64,000 nt of DNA from Mortierella alpina (lineage: Eukaryota > Mortierellomycota > Mortierellomycetes > Mortierellales > Mortierellaceae), in assembly GCA_029449245.1 (NCBI GenBank), contig JANATF010000001.1, forward strand, positions 4,278,001 to 4,342,000. Direction: 5' to 3'. Positions 48,435 to 60,424 of this stretch are shown here, piece after piece. The position numbers and the translations under genes were made by a program. Every line of letters starts with the position of its first letter. Within the stretch, counting starts at the first letter, position 1. Under the pieces are notes generated by a model that saw only the letters and a program-made list of their open reading frames with translations, did not search any database and was not told the origin of the DNA.

Positions 48435-48964
48435 AAAGACTTTCATCCAGCATTCAAGACTCCCACGTCCTATCCTCCTTGCCTGATCGAAATAAAGCGT
48501 TGATACCAAGTGTCTTGCTGCCTGCCGCTGACGATGCAGCGACTCATTGAATGGAGCGCTTTTTCTTTGTGCTTGAGTTCGAACTTGTCCGATGTGATTC
48601 CAGTACAGCAGATGATACCATTCAGCCGTCTTTGGCATCTGCGATTCCCTAACGCAACTATGACCACAGTACTATTGTCCCCGTGTGAGGTCTGAATGGA
48701 ATCTAGGGCCGTCGCAGGGTTGGCAAAATTGAACAGGGCGGGTGAGCAAGAGATAGACCTCCTCTCCCCCTGCTGCCAATCTCTTTGGCAACCTCTTTGG
48801 TCACTGTACATATCCGGTACCTCCTCTAGCTTTTGTCCCTTCAAGTCTTTTGCACCTGCTCATCCAAAGGAATTGTAGCTCGCGTCTCTGGAACCCGCTT
48901 AGACACAGCGTAGATATTTCACTTCATCCAACAAAGGCATCGTCACCCCCTTGCCTCAACTCAG
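48435..48964. other. Intergenic, MFS gene promoter
   Basis: Between SNF5 and the MFS transporter on the same strand. No protein-like frame of note; pyrimidine-rich before the ATG at 48965. Confidence 0.5.
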
Positions 48965-50910
48965 ATGGCACCAAACCTCCCGCAAAGCCCTGGTCAAAGC
49001 CCTGGCGCGGCAGCAACTACCAATTCTTGCCCTGGCAGCCCATCAGCTAGTCAATCCTCTCAGGAGCAGGAGCCACAGTCCGACTGCTTTAAAGAGGACG
49101 CGCCTGAAGGGTCTTCTTCTCCGATTGAAGAAGCCTTTGGAGAAGGGGAGGGTGATGACACATCTACGCTTGACTGCGAACTTGGGGCTCAGCAGGACAA
49201 GGCAAAGTCAATGAGGCGATCAGTTAGCAACAAGAGCATTGCCGCCATGAACCACGGCTTCATTGGCAGAATGCGGCGCTCTCCCAACTTTATTCTGTTC
49301 ACAGTCTTTCTCGCCCTGTTTATTGACATGGCCACGGTAATCGCAGAGCACTCGCTTCACCCATATCTGCCTGCACTTGCCTCGTGTGTTCCATATTGAC
49401 AATGAGATGCTTTACGGCTCTTTACCTGTGATAGTATGGAATCATTGTGCCGATCATCCCATTCATCGTCTCGGACAGGGCACAGGGCGGCGCAGCGGAC
49501 ACGGGTCTGTTGCTGGCGATCTACGCGATCGGAATTCTCATGTCAGCGCCCCTCTTTGGTGTCCTAGGAGACCACTTTGTGTCGCGCAGGGTGCCGATGC
49601 TGATCGGCTTGGTCGGAATGATGGTTTCGACGGTGCTGTTCATGGTCGCGCACAATTTCTACATGTTCCTGTTGGCGCGTCTACTCCAGGGTGTCGCTGC
49701 AGGGTCAGTCTGGACCCTTGGTTTGGCGCTGATCTCGGACGTGTTCCCAGCTCACACTCTTGGCGTCCAGATGGGGAAAGCCCTTGTTGGCTACACTCTA
49801 GGGCTCATGATGGGACCTCCACTGGGCGGGTTCCTGTACCAGCGTGGCGGTTACCAGGCTCCGTTCATTTTCTGCTGCATCATTACTCTGATTGACTTTG
49901 GGTGCCGAGCCTTGATCATTGAGGAGCGCGAGGAGATTGTCAAGGCTTTGAGAGAGCAGGGTAAGAAGGAGGAGGCGATCGAAGAAGAGGCCGAAGTGGT
50001 TGCGCTGAGAAGGAAGGAGCGAGAAGAGGAGCGGACCAGCTTCTGGAAATTGATCAAGAACAAGCGCCTGCTCGCATGTGTTGTCGTGACAGCATGCAAC
50101 GCATTCGTCTTCTCGGGTGCGGAACCAACACTGCCGCTCTACCTGGCGAGCAACTTTACTCTCACCTCAGAGAGAATCGGGTTCGTCTTCATGTCCTTTT
50201 CTCTGCCCTCGCTCACAGCACCGCTGTTAGGTAAGAAACAGAAAACTGAAATGGGAGAGAGAGAAAAAAAAAGTGTGGAGAGCGCGAAAGGAAGAAACGA
50301 GAAAATAGGCAAAATGTGCTCATGATATTTTTTGTGTCCTCTTTGATCTCCACGCACAGGCGCACTGTCGGACAGATTTGGTGCCAGAGTTGTGTGCTTG
50401 GTGTCGTTGACGATATGCGGCGGAGCCGTGATCGCAGCCTCCTTTGCGCGAGACTCGCTTCCGCTGATGATTGTCCTCTTTGTTCTTATCGGGACTGCTG
50501 GCACCGCCATCCTCACGCCGGTCCTGGGTGAGCTCTCTGCCGTCGTGCGGACCACAGGGACAGGCGATGGCTTTGCGCGAGCTTACGCCATGTTCAACAT
50601 GGCGTTTTCAATCGGTGTGCTGGTCGGACCCGTGGTCTGTGGCATTGTGTATGAACACTTTGGATTCCAGGCCATTTGCTACACCATGAGCGGTGTTCTG
50701 CTGATCGCCATGCCTATCGTAGCTCTGTGGTTTGGAGGAGCCAAGCAAAAGAAAGAAGATATTGAAAGGTACAAGGAAGACGAGGCACGGCGCGCGAGCG
50801 CACTGCAGGCAATGAAGCGATCCAAATACAGTGTTGACTTTGCAGTGGTGTCGCACGAGGAGGAGAGTCCAGCAGCACCGCCTTCGCCAAGGACGGAAAA
50901 GATTGAGTGA
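48965..50910 (+). CDS. MFS transporter, DHA1/vesicular-amine-transporter-like
   Basis: Three exons: 48965-49336, 49435-50230 and 50360-50910, giving 572 aa. A polar, acidic N-terminal tail of about 105 residues precedes twelve predicted membrane helices. The loop 2-3 signature is present (GDHFVSRRVPMLIGL), and motif C-like sequence GYTLGLMMGPPLGGFLY marks an antiporter. A long charged cytosolic loop separates the halves (EEEAEVVALRRKEREEERTS). The second half repeats the signature (ALSDRFGARVVCL). Drug:proton or amine:proton exchange is likely from the family; the substrate is unknown. Confidence 0.88.
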
Positions 50911-51108
50911 GGCCTTCAGCATTATCGTAATGGTGAAAGTAGGCAAGAAAAAAAAAGAAGCGGTCGGGTTGACTACTGAACGCGAAATCGGCGAAACGGT
51001 ACCGATAACAATCAAGCTAACTTCCAGATTCTCCGTTGGCTCTATTAAAATAACAGTTTATTCCTGTGGACGATGCTGAAGAGTAGAATGCTGATGTGGT
51101 GATAGGAC

Positions 51109-52214
51109 TTAGAAGAGGGTGTCTTCCTGGCGAAGATACTCTCCAATATCGGCCTGGTGGAAAACAACGATGGCGGTGGGCTCCATCTTGCGTGTGTCTG
51201 ATGTTGACCTGGCGGTGACTCCAAATCCAAGGGGTACGTCCGTCATCGAGTAGACAATGACTCCCTGGTGCTCAGGGGTATCTTCAGTGACACGACCAAT
51301 ATGTGCCTTGACAACATGGTTGCCATACAAGAATGGCATCTCGCCGTTGGGCTTGATCCAGACCTTATGCTATAGGGAAAATACAAAGCAAACGGTACGA
51401 AAAGCCTTAACGTCTTGTCTCTGAATATAGATATCCAAAATGTCCCCTGCCCAATAGTTGCAGGTAGTGCCAACCATGCATCGTGCCTCTGTGGTCCTGA
51501 TCCTGAATACGAAAGAGTGCTGGCGGTGTATAACTCCCACACGTAGTGCATCGCAGCAGACCATAGGATAACGAGAAAAGTCATCATAGCAAAAGAGTGC
51601 TGCATCCAGTGTACCTGCTCCCATAAAAAAAATCCCTCCAGTCTGCGTTGCCACGCACTGCTCCGGTGCGCTATTCTACATTCCTAAACACTGTGATGTG
51701 GCCATAAACTCCTTACCTTGGCATACTGAGCGATATAATCCAAGCAGGTAACATGCATGCGGAACTTTCCAGTCTTTGTGAACTTGCCGAAGCAGATACC
51801 GAGTGAAATCAGCTGGTCACGTCCAACACTTGTCGCCTTTCGCATCACAGACTCACTAGTAAAAGTTTGTGAACGTTGTATAGTTAGCACAGAGCGTCAT
51901 AACAGACTGGCAGTCTTTATACTTTGCAAACATTAGGAGAGGGCCCAACAGCGAATGCTGACTTTAGTTTACCTGACATAGTATACACGGTCGCGGTGGA
52001 GGCGGAAGCAGTATGTATCATCGCCACGGTCAATCAGATGCGTGATATTGCGTCCGATACTAGAACAAGCAGAAATCGAAAGAGGTCAGTTTCTGCATGA
52101 AGCCTCGCTTTCCGGGTACAACTGTGAATGGGATGGGCCTGTCCCGCCGTCGACATACTATTTAGCAAGCTTCTCGAAGAAGGTCTTGGTCTCGACTTCT
52201 GTCAAGGGTCTCAT
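51109..52214 (-). CDS. NIP7: 60S ribosome biogenesis factor NIP7
   Basis: Four exons, 5' to 3': 52214-52159, 52059-51973, 51855-51717 and 51369-51109, giving 180 aa, exactly the family length. It starts [16 protein letters not shown]. The N-terminal alpha/beta domain ([17 protein letters not shown]) is followed by a C-terminal PUA domain ([35 protein letters not shown]). It acts in the nucleolus on 27S pre-rRNA processing and pre-60S assembly. Intron 3 (51370-51716) is long but empty. It shares a divergent promoter of about 295 bp with the ISU gene. Confidence 0.96.
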
Positions 52215-52509
52215 GATGGATGGTGAGGGGTGCAGAGGGATGTAGACAAGGAGAAAGGCAAACAGATGGGCGGCGGGAAGTGAATGAAATGGTGGCGAGT
52301 TTTTTTTCTTTTTTTTGCTGTTGTTTACCTCGCAGGGAGAGACAGTCCCTACTGCACGAGGTCCTGCACGTACGATGAGGCAACGCCGTACGTAGATGTG
52401 CTGTTGCGTCCATTATTTCCCTTTTCTGTCGCCCTCTTTTTTTTTTTACCTCGCTCTCTCACCACCCACTCCATCCACATCACTCCTCTCACTCACAACA
52501 CATTCGAAT

Positions 52510-53221
52510 ATGCTGCGCTCAACCATCTTTTCTGCCTCCCGTTCGCTCTTCGCCAAGCCCTCGGCCGCTGTCGCCGTGCGCTCGTACCATCCAAAGGTAT
52601 GCCTCCTGGCCCACTTGTTGGCCGGATTGTCGTTTCGTCGTCGACTACATGAGTAGTGACTAATAACTTGATATCCGTTCCCACCTTCAGGTGATTGATC
52701 ATTACGAGCATCCTCGTAACGTTGGCTCCCTCAACAAGTCAGATCCCTTTGTCGGAACTGGCCTCGTGGGTGCTCCTGCCTGCGGCGATGTCATGAAGCT
52801 GCAAATCAAGGTCGACGAGACCTCAGGAAAGATTGTCGATGTCAAGTTCAAAACTTTCGGATGTGGTTCTGCCATTGCTTCCTCCAGCTACATGACGGAG
52901 CGTGTCCGAGGCATGACTCTTGAGGATGCTGGCGCCATCAAGAACACTGAGGTCGCCAAGGAGCTCTGCCTTCCCCCCGTCAAGCTTCACTGCTCCAGTA
53001 CGTGAGATGATCAGATAACGTGGGGCGTATTTTTTGCAGTCTATTGCGCAGTTGGCTTTTACTTTGCGCCCGCTGCAACCAGCTGAGACTAACCCCCCCC
53101 TCTCATCATCTTTCTTTTGGCCGTGTCTTTTTTCTTTGCAGTGCTCGCTGAGGATGCTATCAAGTCAGCCATCAACGACTACAAGCGCAAGCGTGCGGCT
53201 GCATCGACTGCCTCGGCTTAA
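52510..53221 (+). CDS. Mitochondrial iron-sulfur cluster scaffold ISU/ISCU
   Basis: Three exons: 52510-52596, 52691-52997 and 53142-53221, giving 157 aa. Exon 1 encodes almost exactly a mitochondrial presequence (MLRSTIFSASRSLFAKPSAA). The mature protein keeps the three cluster cysteines: GAPACGD, FGCGSAIASSS and LPPVKLHCSM. The LPPVK motif is the site bound by the Hsp70 chaperone. It receives sulfur from the Nfs1 cysteine desulfurase and builds 2Fe-2S clusters in the matrix. A large C-terminal Lys/Ala tail is normal for the family. Confidence 0.97.
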
Positions 53222-54076
53222 GAGCCGGAAGAATCAAAGCATCCGACCCTCTCCGACCGCCCCACACACATCGCCCTTCCCACCCAACTTTACTTTTTCA
53301 ACAGCCAACAACCAACAGATATCTCTGGACAACTCCCACCTCACTTCACTCCTTATTTCACTTCGTCAACGACTCAATGTATTTTAGCACCGCACCACGT
53401 TCTTGTCAACGTTTCGACTTTTGCGCCCTTGTAGCGACATCTCGCACAGGACGCATTCTCTGCAGCTCTTCTATTATTTCTTTTTTTGCAGGAACCGAGG
53501 CTTTGACTGTGAACGGTTTTTGCGATGGATGCCCTGATGCTCATGTACAGCTATCAGATAAAGTGCTAGGACAAACTATCATCGCAGTGCGTTGACTACA
53601 TGTTGCAAGATGTGTCACGCATTACCTCTGCAGTGTGCTTCTCTGTAAATAAAGTAAATTGAAATGGCTGTGTCTGGTCCACAGGGAAACTCGCGGTGAG
53701 CGTTGCCCTGTCCGTGCAGCCCATGTGCGGAGACAACGAGGTTATATTCATTTGAGACATAGGCCGGGCTGAACAAAATTGTCCCCCGCACAAATATTCA
53801 GGGATATCGTTCGACGGCACTTGCCATGGGTATCAAGGTGCCCGGCGATGAAAGGGCTCTGAGAGATCGTGGCCTGGACTGATGTGGGCTGGATCTGAAA
53901 GCACTTCTGCGCTGAGCGATCTCGACCAGCGGTTGGAAGCAGATGGGTATGAGAGGAAAGAAGATGGATATGACAGGAAAGAAAGTAGGGCAACGACTCG
54001 TTTTGCATTCGCATCCCATCCATACTTTTTCATTTCTTGTCTCTAGTTTGTTCGGCGTGTCTAATCAATCTCTTGT
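53222..54076. other. Convergent intergenic region, no gene seen
   Basis: About 850 bp between ISU (plus) and the GNAT gene (minus), both ending here. It holds the two 3' UTRs, with an AATAAA-like signal near 53650. Frames here are short and not protein-like. I cannot support a gene. Confidence 0.55.
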
Positions 54077-55051
54077 TCACAAGGCCATTCTAAGAACTGC
54101 AAAGTGTGAGTCCTCCTGCTTGACTCTGCTGACATCAGGGAAAGGCACCTTCTCGCCATAATCCACAAAACCCAACTTCTTGTACCAGGCAATGAGCTCG
54201 TCACGCATGTAGAGAACATAGACAACACATTGAATGCGCTTCATCTCTCCCCTGGCATGGACCAATGCGGCCTCAACCAGCTTGCGACCAATACCTCTGG
54301 ACTGCTGAGCAGGATCGACACTGAAGAGTCCCAAGAACACTTGTTGGTCCTTAGGAAGGGTCTCGCTGTAGGTAGGTGCATAACCTTCCTTCTTGTACTG
54401 TCCAAAGTCAGGGTAGTGCTCCGCAGGCTCGAGCTGAAGTGTGCCAAGAGGTTGGCCAGTCTCAGAATCGAAGGCGAGCAGCAGAGGGTTGATCTTGTCT
54501 GCAATAGCCTCCCTCAGCCCGTCGATCGAGATGCGCTCGTCACTGACTATCAGGCAGATGTATTACGAGCTAGGGGATGAGAAGACAATTCGCTTTGGAC
54601 TCTTGATCCCACACAGGCACCTCGTATCGCAGCATTACTTACCCAAATGAGCTTCAGTGGTCCAGCCGCCCTCTAATCGTTGAGCACGAAAGGAGTGTTA
54701 GTCTATTTGCGCAGCAATTGGGTGGGAAAAAGCTGTATTTTACAATCAGCTTCACCACACAGAGCGAGGTGAGGCGTGGAGAGGAAGGGGTGCTGCTTCT
54801 ACAGTCGACGACAATAGACAATGAACGCGGAAAGGTGATGTCAAGGGCGAGCATGTTGAAGTTCGTATCACAGGTTTCAACATCGAGTGTGGGGTTGAGA
54901 GTGCAGCAGACGAGAAAAGATTCGAGAGCGCACCTGATCTGTAGGCACGGTTAATGACTTTATGGATCTCTGTAATGTGCGTCTCATCCTCTGGCTGAGC
55001 AAGACGGACAATGACAGAGGCTTTCTTCTCAGGGCGCGAAGGGGAGGACAT
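54077..55051 (-). CDS. GNAT-family N-acetyltransferase
   Basis: Three exons, 5' to 3': 55051-54934, 54672-54643 and 54546-54077, giving 205 aa. The middle exon is only 30 nt; it is needed to keep phase and gives the common fungal segment EGGWTTEAHLV. The acetyl-CoA binding motif Q/R-x2-G-x-G/A is present (QQSRGIGRKLVEAAL). A C-terminal strand follows (WYKKLGFVDYGEKVPFPD). It probably acetylates a small molecule or a protein N terminus, but the substrate cannot be read. An in-frame upstream Met exists, but the ATG at 55051 (MSSPSRPEKK) is preferred. It is divergent from the fusion gene. Confidence 0.88.
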
Positions 55052-55395
55052 TGTTGGGGTGAAAAGGATGGTCTGAGTAATCTGCCTTTTGAGTTGAGGA
55101 GAGAGTGAAGCGTTTTTATGGACGAAGGACGGTTGACCAGCTGGGTCGCTTGTTGCCAACAAGGTTTTCTCTTCCACACAATCTTCGCTTTGAAGCAGTC
55201 AGCGTACACATAGTATCTATCGACAAGTACAATCGGCAGAATAGATTCAACGACTTCCCGGCTCATCAAGGATCCATTGCCTTCCTTCACTACTCTCTTC
55301 ACTCCTTCAGTCTCTGACTCAGCCCAGCCTGCCGTCGCGTCATTGCCAACACAACGCCGACCGCAAGTGTGACTCACAAACACAAGCAGGACTCC
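55052..55395. other. Divergent intergenic promoter
   Basis: Between the GNAT start codon (minus) and the RluA-like/PrmC-like fusion start codon (plus). No gene seen; presumably both promoters. Confidence 0.5.
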
Positions 55396-57613
55396 ATGAC
55401 AGCACTGGAGGCATTGGTTTCTGAGCCAGACAATGGGATCCGAGTATGGAAGTTTGTGCTCAGTCAGTGGAAGGCAGTCGTCAAATCCAGGGAGCACATG
55501 CGCAAGTGCTTCAAACGTGAAGAGGTAGGCGACCGCCATGGTTTTCTAACATGAGTGGGATATTGAGATCATGCAGCTGAGATTCTCTATCTCCTCATCT
55601 CCTCCTTGTAGGTCTCAGTCAACGGCTCCATTGCAGAGGTGACAAGGATCCTCCAGGCTGGCGACGTTGTTCGCCTTCAGTTTGACAGCCGTGCTGCACA
55701 CGAGTCCGTCTATGGCAGGGAGAAACTCGATGTCAGATACGAGGATACCGACTTGGCTGTGGTGGTCAAGCCCTCAGGAAAGACAATGGTCGCTCTTGGA
55801 TTTATGCTCCCGTTTTCACTGGATCCAGGCAACCCTGTCAATGATCAGGCCGCAGTTGAGGTTGCGTCCCGCGGGGATATCATCACGCAGACAGAGGGGT
55901 CCCTGCAGGAGGATGAGCAGGATCTTATCAGAGACCATTCGAGCAAGGATGACGATAGCGACGATCAGGAAGACAATGAGGACGACTTTGATGTTCCTTT
56001 AAACATCTCGCCGACTCTAGGACAACAGACTCGTCTTCCTTGCGCTATACATGGTCTGGAAAAGGCCGCAAACGGGCTGGTGAGTTGTGGTCCATCTCTA
56101 ACCGGAATGCAATGAGCATTCTGATCCTTGCAAGTTTTGACAAGCTAACGTTCATTTCAATGCCGGGATCGTTATTACTGATCTGTTAGGTTCTTGTTGC
56201 GAAAACAAAAACGATGCACACAACACTCCTTGAGATGCACAGAGGCGACAGGATCTCTAGGACATTTCGACTCGTATGCCATGGTGATTGGCGAAACACG
56301 GATGCATTGTTGGTAAGGTCTCAGAGTGACGATAAAGAAGTGGCACCAGCTTTCGCCAACATTCAGGATGCGGATACCATCAACACCGTGCAAGTCGTGG
56401 CCGTTACACCTTCGAATGAAGCGGGAAAAATCTCGACTCTTGATGTTACGCCACACTCGCCTAGCATGGGAGTCAACATCCGAAGATACCTCCTCTCACT
56501 GCAGCACCCTGTTGTCGGAGAGAGTGGGAATACACGACCGCTCAAGGCTAACCGCGGGAAGGGACTCTTGTCGGCTCTTGTGAAGATGGAGTTTGTCCAC
56601 CCTAGACTGGGCACCACGATCACGGTCAGTCTTGAGGAACCAGCAAAGTTTGAACAGCTCCGGAAGCGCGAAGAGAAAGCTTGTTTGCGGCGTCAAGTCA
56701 ACGACCAGGAGGAGCTAAAGAGGGGCGGACTAGAGCTCGAGGCTGATTACGACCGCAAGGCTGATCGGCCCATTGCTTATCTCGTGGGGGAGAAGGTTGG
56801 TTTCCCATGGTCGATGTTTTGCTCGTGCTGTTCCTATTGCCAGTTCATATACTTATTATTTTGAACGCACCATTTCGCTGTCCCTCCACGTTCTCGGACT
56901 CTCGCGACTAGGATTTTTACGGAATGCGCTTCAAGGTCTCGCCGTCCACTCTTATCCCACGCTCAAGCACTGAGACGCTTGTTGACGCAGCAATTGCTCT
57001 GGCACAAATGAACCCAGTCAAGATTCTGGACGTGGGCACAGGAAGCGGCTGTCTTCTCTTGGCACTGCTTTCCTTACTGCCCTCCGCAACCGGTACTGGT
57101 GTGGATATTAGCGAAGATGCACTACAGGTTGCCAGGGCTAATGGTGCCTTGCATGAGTTGAATGAGCGTGCATCCTTCTGTTGGGCTGACCTGGCCAATC
57201 TCAGAGAGTCGTCCTCGCTGTTCCAGTCGTTCGATCTCCTGGTGTGTAACCCACCTTACTTGGATGGCAACAAGGCTTCGAAGCTAAAGACTCTGTTTTC
57301 AGGAACAGAGTACGAGCCTTCCGTGGCCCTGTTTGCAGATAACGAAGGCTACGGCGCGTATGAGCTCTTGGCAGCAAGTCTTTTAGGGGATTTAGAAACC
57401 ACGGGTCCTATGCACATCATGAATCGCGCAGGCCATGTTATCCTCGAGGTCGGAAGTGGAATGGGCCGTCGTGTCCGAGATATTTTCAAGTTTCTGCACT
57501 TTGAGTATGCGTTAAAGGACAATCAGGACTCTGAGCGTTGTCTAGTGTTTTCTCTCTCTGGTCCATCCATGGATACCCTGACTGCTGCGACTGAGGGTAT
57601 CACAATAGAGTAA
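55396..57613 (+). CDS. RluA-like pseudouridine-synthase domain fused to HemK/PrmC-like methyltransferase
   Basis: Four exons: 55396-55524, 55612-56079, 56190-56795 and 56912-57613, giving 634 aa with all phases kept. Residues about 1-75 resemble an S4-like lead-in (REHMRKCFKREEVSVNGSIA). Residues about 85-350 resemble RluA pseudouridine synthases (VRYEDTDLAVVVKPSG, then IHGLEKAANGLVLVAKTK). In active enzymes the catalytic motif is HRLDxxTSG; here it reads HGLEKAANG, with Glu193 at the catalytic Asp position. Residues about 385-634 are a PrmC/HemK methyltransferase: YLVGEKDFYGMRFKVSPSTL, LIPRSSTETLVD, SAM motif KILDVGTGSGC and the active-site NPPY at 514-517. PrmC enzymes methylate the Gln of the GGQ motif in release factors. 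The N-terminal half may have become an RNA-binding module. Confidence 0.85.
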
Positions 57614-57797
57614 TACACGCACCTTGCCCGTAAACTGATGATTGTGGCTCGATTGCGCGAGTGTAGCCTCTCTGCCATTACATCCATATTGCATACTGGT
57701 TTCCCCGTGAAGGCGTTTTTTCAAAGGTCAGCTCGACTCACAGAGTCTGCTCGCCATCTCCTGAACCACAAGTCAACGAATGAACCTTGGTGGCCAT

Positions 57798-58305
57798 TTA
57801 TTGCTGCTTCTTAATGGACACGGGTGATCTAGCGGACTGAGAATCCTCCATGACCGCGACGGCAACATACGCAAACAGAACAACGTTGGCCATGACTGCA
57901 GCGCTAATACCCGCATACGTGGCGTTTCCTAACAAGATGAAAAGTTGGCGAAAGGAACAGTTCAGCTAACAGACACCAAGAGCCCAGCTACAACAGAGCG
58001 AGGTGACTGAAGCGCAGACATACCGTCAAAGTATCGATCCACCGACACGAAATACGTTCCGATAGGGATGCAGATCATGGCTATCGTGAAAAAGGCCAGT
58101 TTGGCCATCGTTGAACTACAAGTGCACACAGTGTCGGCAGAAGTAATGGCTTGTTAGTGTGGAGTTGACTTTTGCGTGTGGCACCGCAGGGAGAATAGCG
58201 CATGCAGCAGCTTGCGATGGCACGTTACTGCGACACATTGGCGGACCTAGAGCCAGCTGGTGCTGACGAGGCCTGCGAGGAGGAGGAGGAGCCTTTAGGA
58301 TTCAT
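57798..58305 (-). CDS. VMA21: V-ATPase assembly factor VMA21
   Basis: Three exons, 5' to 3': 58305-58229, 58115-58024 and 57928-57798, giving 99 aa. A Ser-rich N terminus is followed by two membrane helices (LAFFTIAMICIPIGTYFVS and AAVMANVVLFAYVAVAVM) joined by a short loop with a likely glycosylation site (GNATYAG). The tail ends SIKKQQ, a dilysine-like ER retrieval signal. Vma21 is an ER membrane chaperone for the Vo sector of the proton pump. Too short for casual gene finding because every exon is under 135 nt. It shares a 174-bp divergent promoter with the cyclophilin gene, which contains a (TA)n box near 58402-58414. Confidence 0.92.
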
Positions 58306-58479
58306 CGCTTCTTCGGTCAGAGTGATTCGGATGGGAGGGGGGCGGGGAAGAGTCAAGAGAAGGAAAGGGCGTCAGGAAAGGAAAGCGTGACCGCAGACTC
58401 CTATATATATATATTTTTTACCACTTGCTCAACGGTTACTCTTTCTTTCGGACAACCTCACAATTCAAGGATCACAGCC

Positions 58480-60424
58480 ATGGTCAACCCACGTGTATTC
58501 TTCGACATTGACATTGACGGCCGCAGGATAGGCAGGCAAGTCGCAGCTACCTTTGCTGACTCATAAGAGGCATATCATTGGACATCGCTGTCGACATCCG
58601 CGACTTGGACAAACATGGAAAGCCCTAATCATAACGTTTTGGATGCAAGGATAAAGCCGATCGCTTAGCCTTGGAGAGCATGGCGCAACAGAACAGCACC
58701 CTCTGAGCTGATGCCTCCTGGCGTCAAATTTGAGGCAGTATTTAGATTTAGCAAGGGCATTGCTAATCGAACAAATCAACACACCTTTCCTTGCTGTCCT
58801 GCCATTCAAATAGAGTCATCATGGAACTCTTCAAGGACGAAGTTCCGGTCACCGCCGAGAACTTTCGAGCACTGTGCACTGGTATGGGTGGTGAAGGTCG
58901 TTTGGTTCACTTTGACTTGGGTTTTCAACTAACAAGAGGGTATCACTCTGCGACTTTTAGGGGAGAAGGGCATGAGTAAGATAAGCAGTGTGCCGTTACA
59001 CTACCGCGGATCGATTTTTCATCGGTAAGGGCCTTGCCAACATCCGCACGAGATATCAAAGGAGTCGATCTGACTTGGATCCATCGCTGACGAGCTTGTT
59101 TCCACGTTTATAGTGTCATCAAGGGCTTTATGATTCAAGGCGGAGGTACAGGACGAGCTTGCTTTGTTGTCGTTTTTAAAAATAGTACGACGTTGGTCCT
59201 TGCAGGAAAACTGACAGCAATTCACCTCTATCAGATTTTACGAGGCGTGATGGTACAGGAGGTGAGAGTATCTATGGCGCGACCTTGCAAGACGAAGGCG
59301 GCTTCAAGCGAAAGCATGACACGGAAGGTATGGAGTTGCCAGATCGTCAGTGTGAAATGAGGAGTCATGCTGGAAGTTGTGCCTCTAACAAAACGCTTAC
59401 CCTTTAAATTGTGTTTGCAGGTCTCTTGTCTATGGCCAACAAGGGTCCCAATACTGCCAGCTCTCAGTTCTTTTTGACTACACGACCCACTCCACATCTA
59501 GATGGTATTGTCGCCAATTTATCTGCTCCTTGAGATCTTGCTAATGATCTGTAGATACACTGGCCATCAACTAACGTGCGTGATATTCCCTATTTCTTTA
59601 TAGGCAAACACGTCGTCTTTGGACGGGTTGTGAAAGGTTACGACGTCGTGGAGCAGATCGAAAATACACCAACGGATGAGCGGAATGACCGACCACTGAG
59701 CACTGTTATGATCTCAAACTGTGGAGAGTTGGAGCTAAAAATTCCGGCAAAGGTCTTGGAACAGCAGCGACAGCAGCAAATTGCATTGTCGAAAAAGAAG
59801 GAAGAGGACAGCAAGACTCTCAAGAAATCAACCAGTGATACCAAGATTAGGGACAGCAAAAACAGTGGCAGCGAAAGCGACTCGACTTCAACATCAGAGA
59901 CGAGGCGTGACAGTCACCGCCAAAGCAGACGTCGCTCGCGGTCTCAGTCTGGGTCCCGTTCAGATGATGGCTCCGACAATGACAAGAAGCGCCGTAGAAG
60001 TGAAAAATCGTCAAGGCGTCATAAGCGAGGCCGTCGTTCGGACAAGCGAGGACGGAGTCGTAGCCGTAGCCGTAGCCCCAGCCAAGCCCGCAGGGAGCAT
60101 CTGAACTCGGTCACGACCACGGCCAACTCGGCCAAGACTCCTGCAGAAGATGGCCAGATTGACGATTACAGTTCAAAGTCTGGTGCAAGAAGAGTTGATA
60201 GGAATGAGGAAGCCACGAAACGCGAGATTGCACGAGCCGTTCCACGGGCTCGTTCTCGTTCGCCTGAGGTCAAGTACAAAGGACGTGGCACAATGGTAGG
60301 TGCAATGCTCTTCATGTTATCATGCGGAGTCATACCCATTTGCGTTTTTGATTGCAGACGGATGATTGACAACCATGCCTCTCTGTTGGATGGATAGAAA
60401 TATTTCGAGAAGAGGCGTTGGTAG
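58480..60424 (+). CDS. SR-type cyclophilin (peptidyl-prolyl isomerase with RS domain)
   Basis: Eight exons: 58480-58535, 58814-58881, 58961-59024, 59114-59145, 59235-59327, 59421-59504, 59604-60295 and 60398-60424, giving 371 aa. The cyclophilin domain covers residues about 1-175 with the catalytic segments [32 protein letters not shown] and HLDGKHVVFG. A Lys/Glu linker leads into an Arg-Ser-rich tail ([26 protein letters not shown]), as in nuclear SR cyclophilins that associate with splicing factors. The last exon gives the ending [13 protein letters not shown]; an alternative acceptor at 60357 would end TMTDD instead. Intron 1 uses a GC donor (gcaagt at 58536). Exons 1-6 are all under 95 nt. 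Confidence 0.92.

Noticed and set aside
53377-54023. Small frames in the convergent spacer after ISU
   Set aside because: Under 95 residues, overlapping on one strand, with no recognisable motif or start context.
60357-60370. Alternative last exon of the cyclophilin (ending TMTDD)
   Set aside because: The later acceptor at 60397 gives [13 protein letters not shown], which looks like the usual RS-cyclophilin ending. Both remain possible without transcripts.
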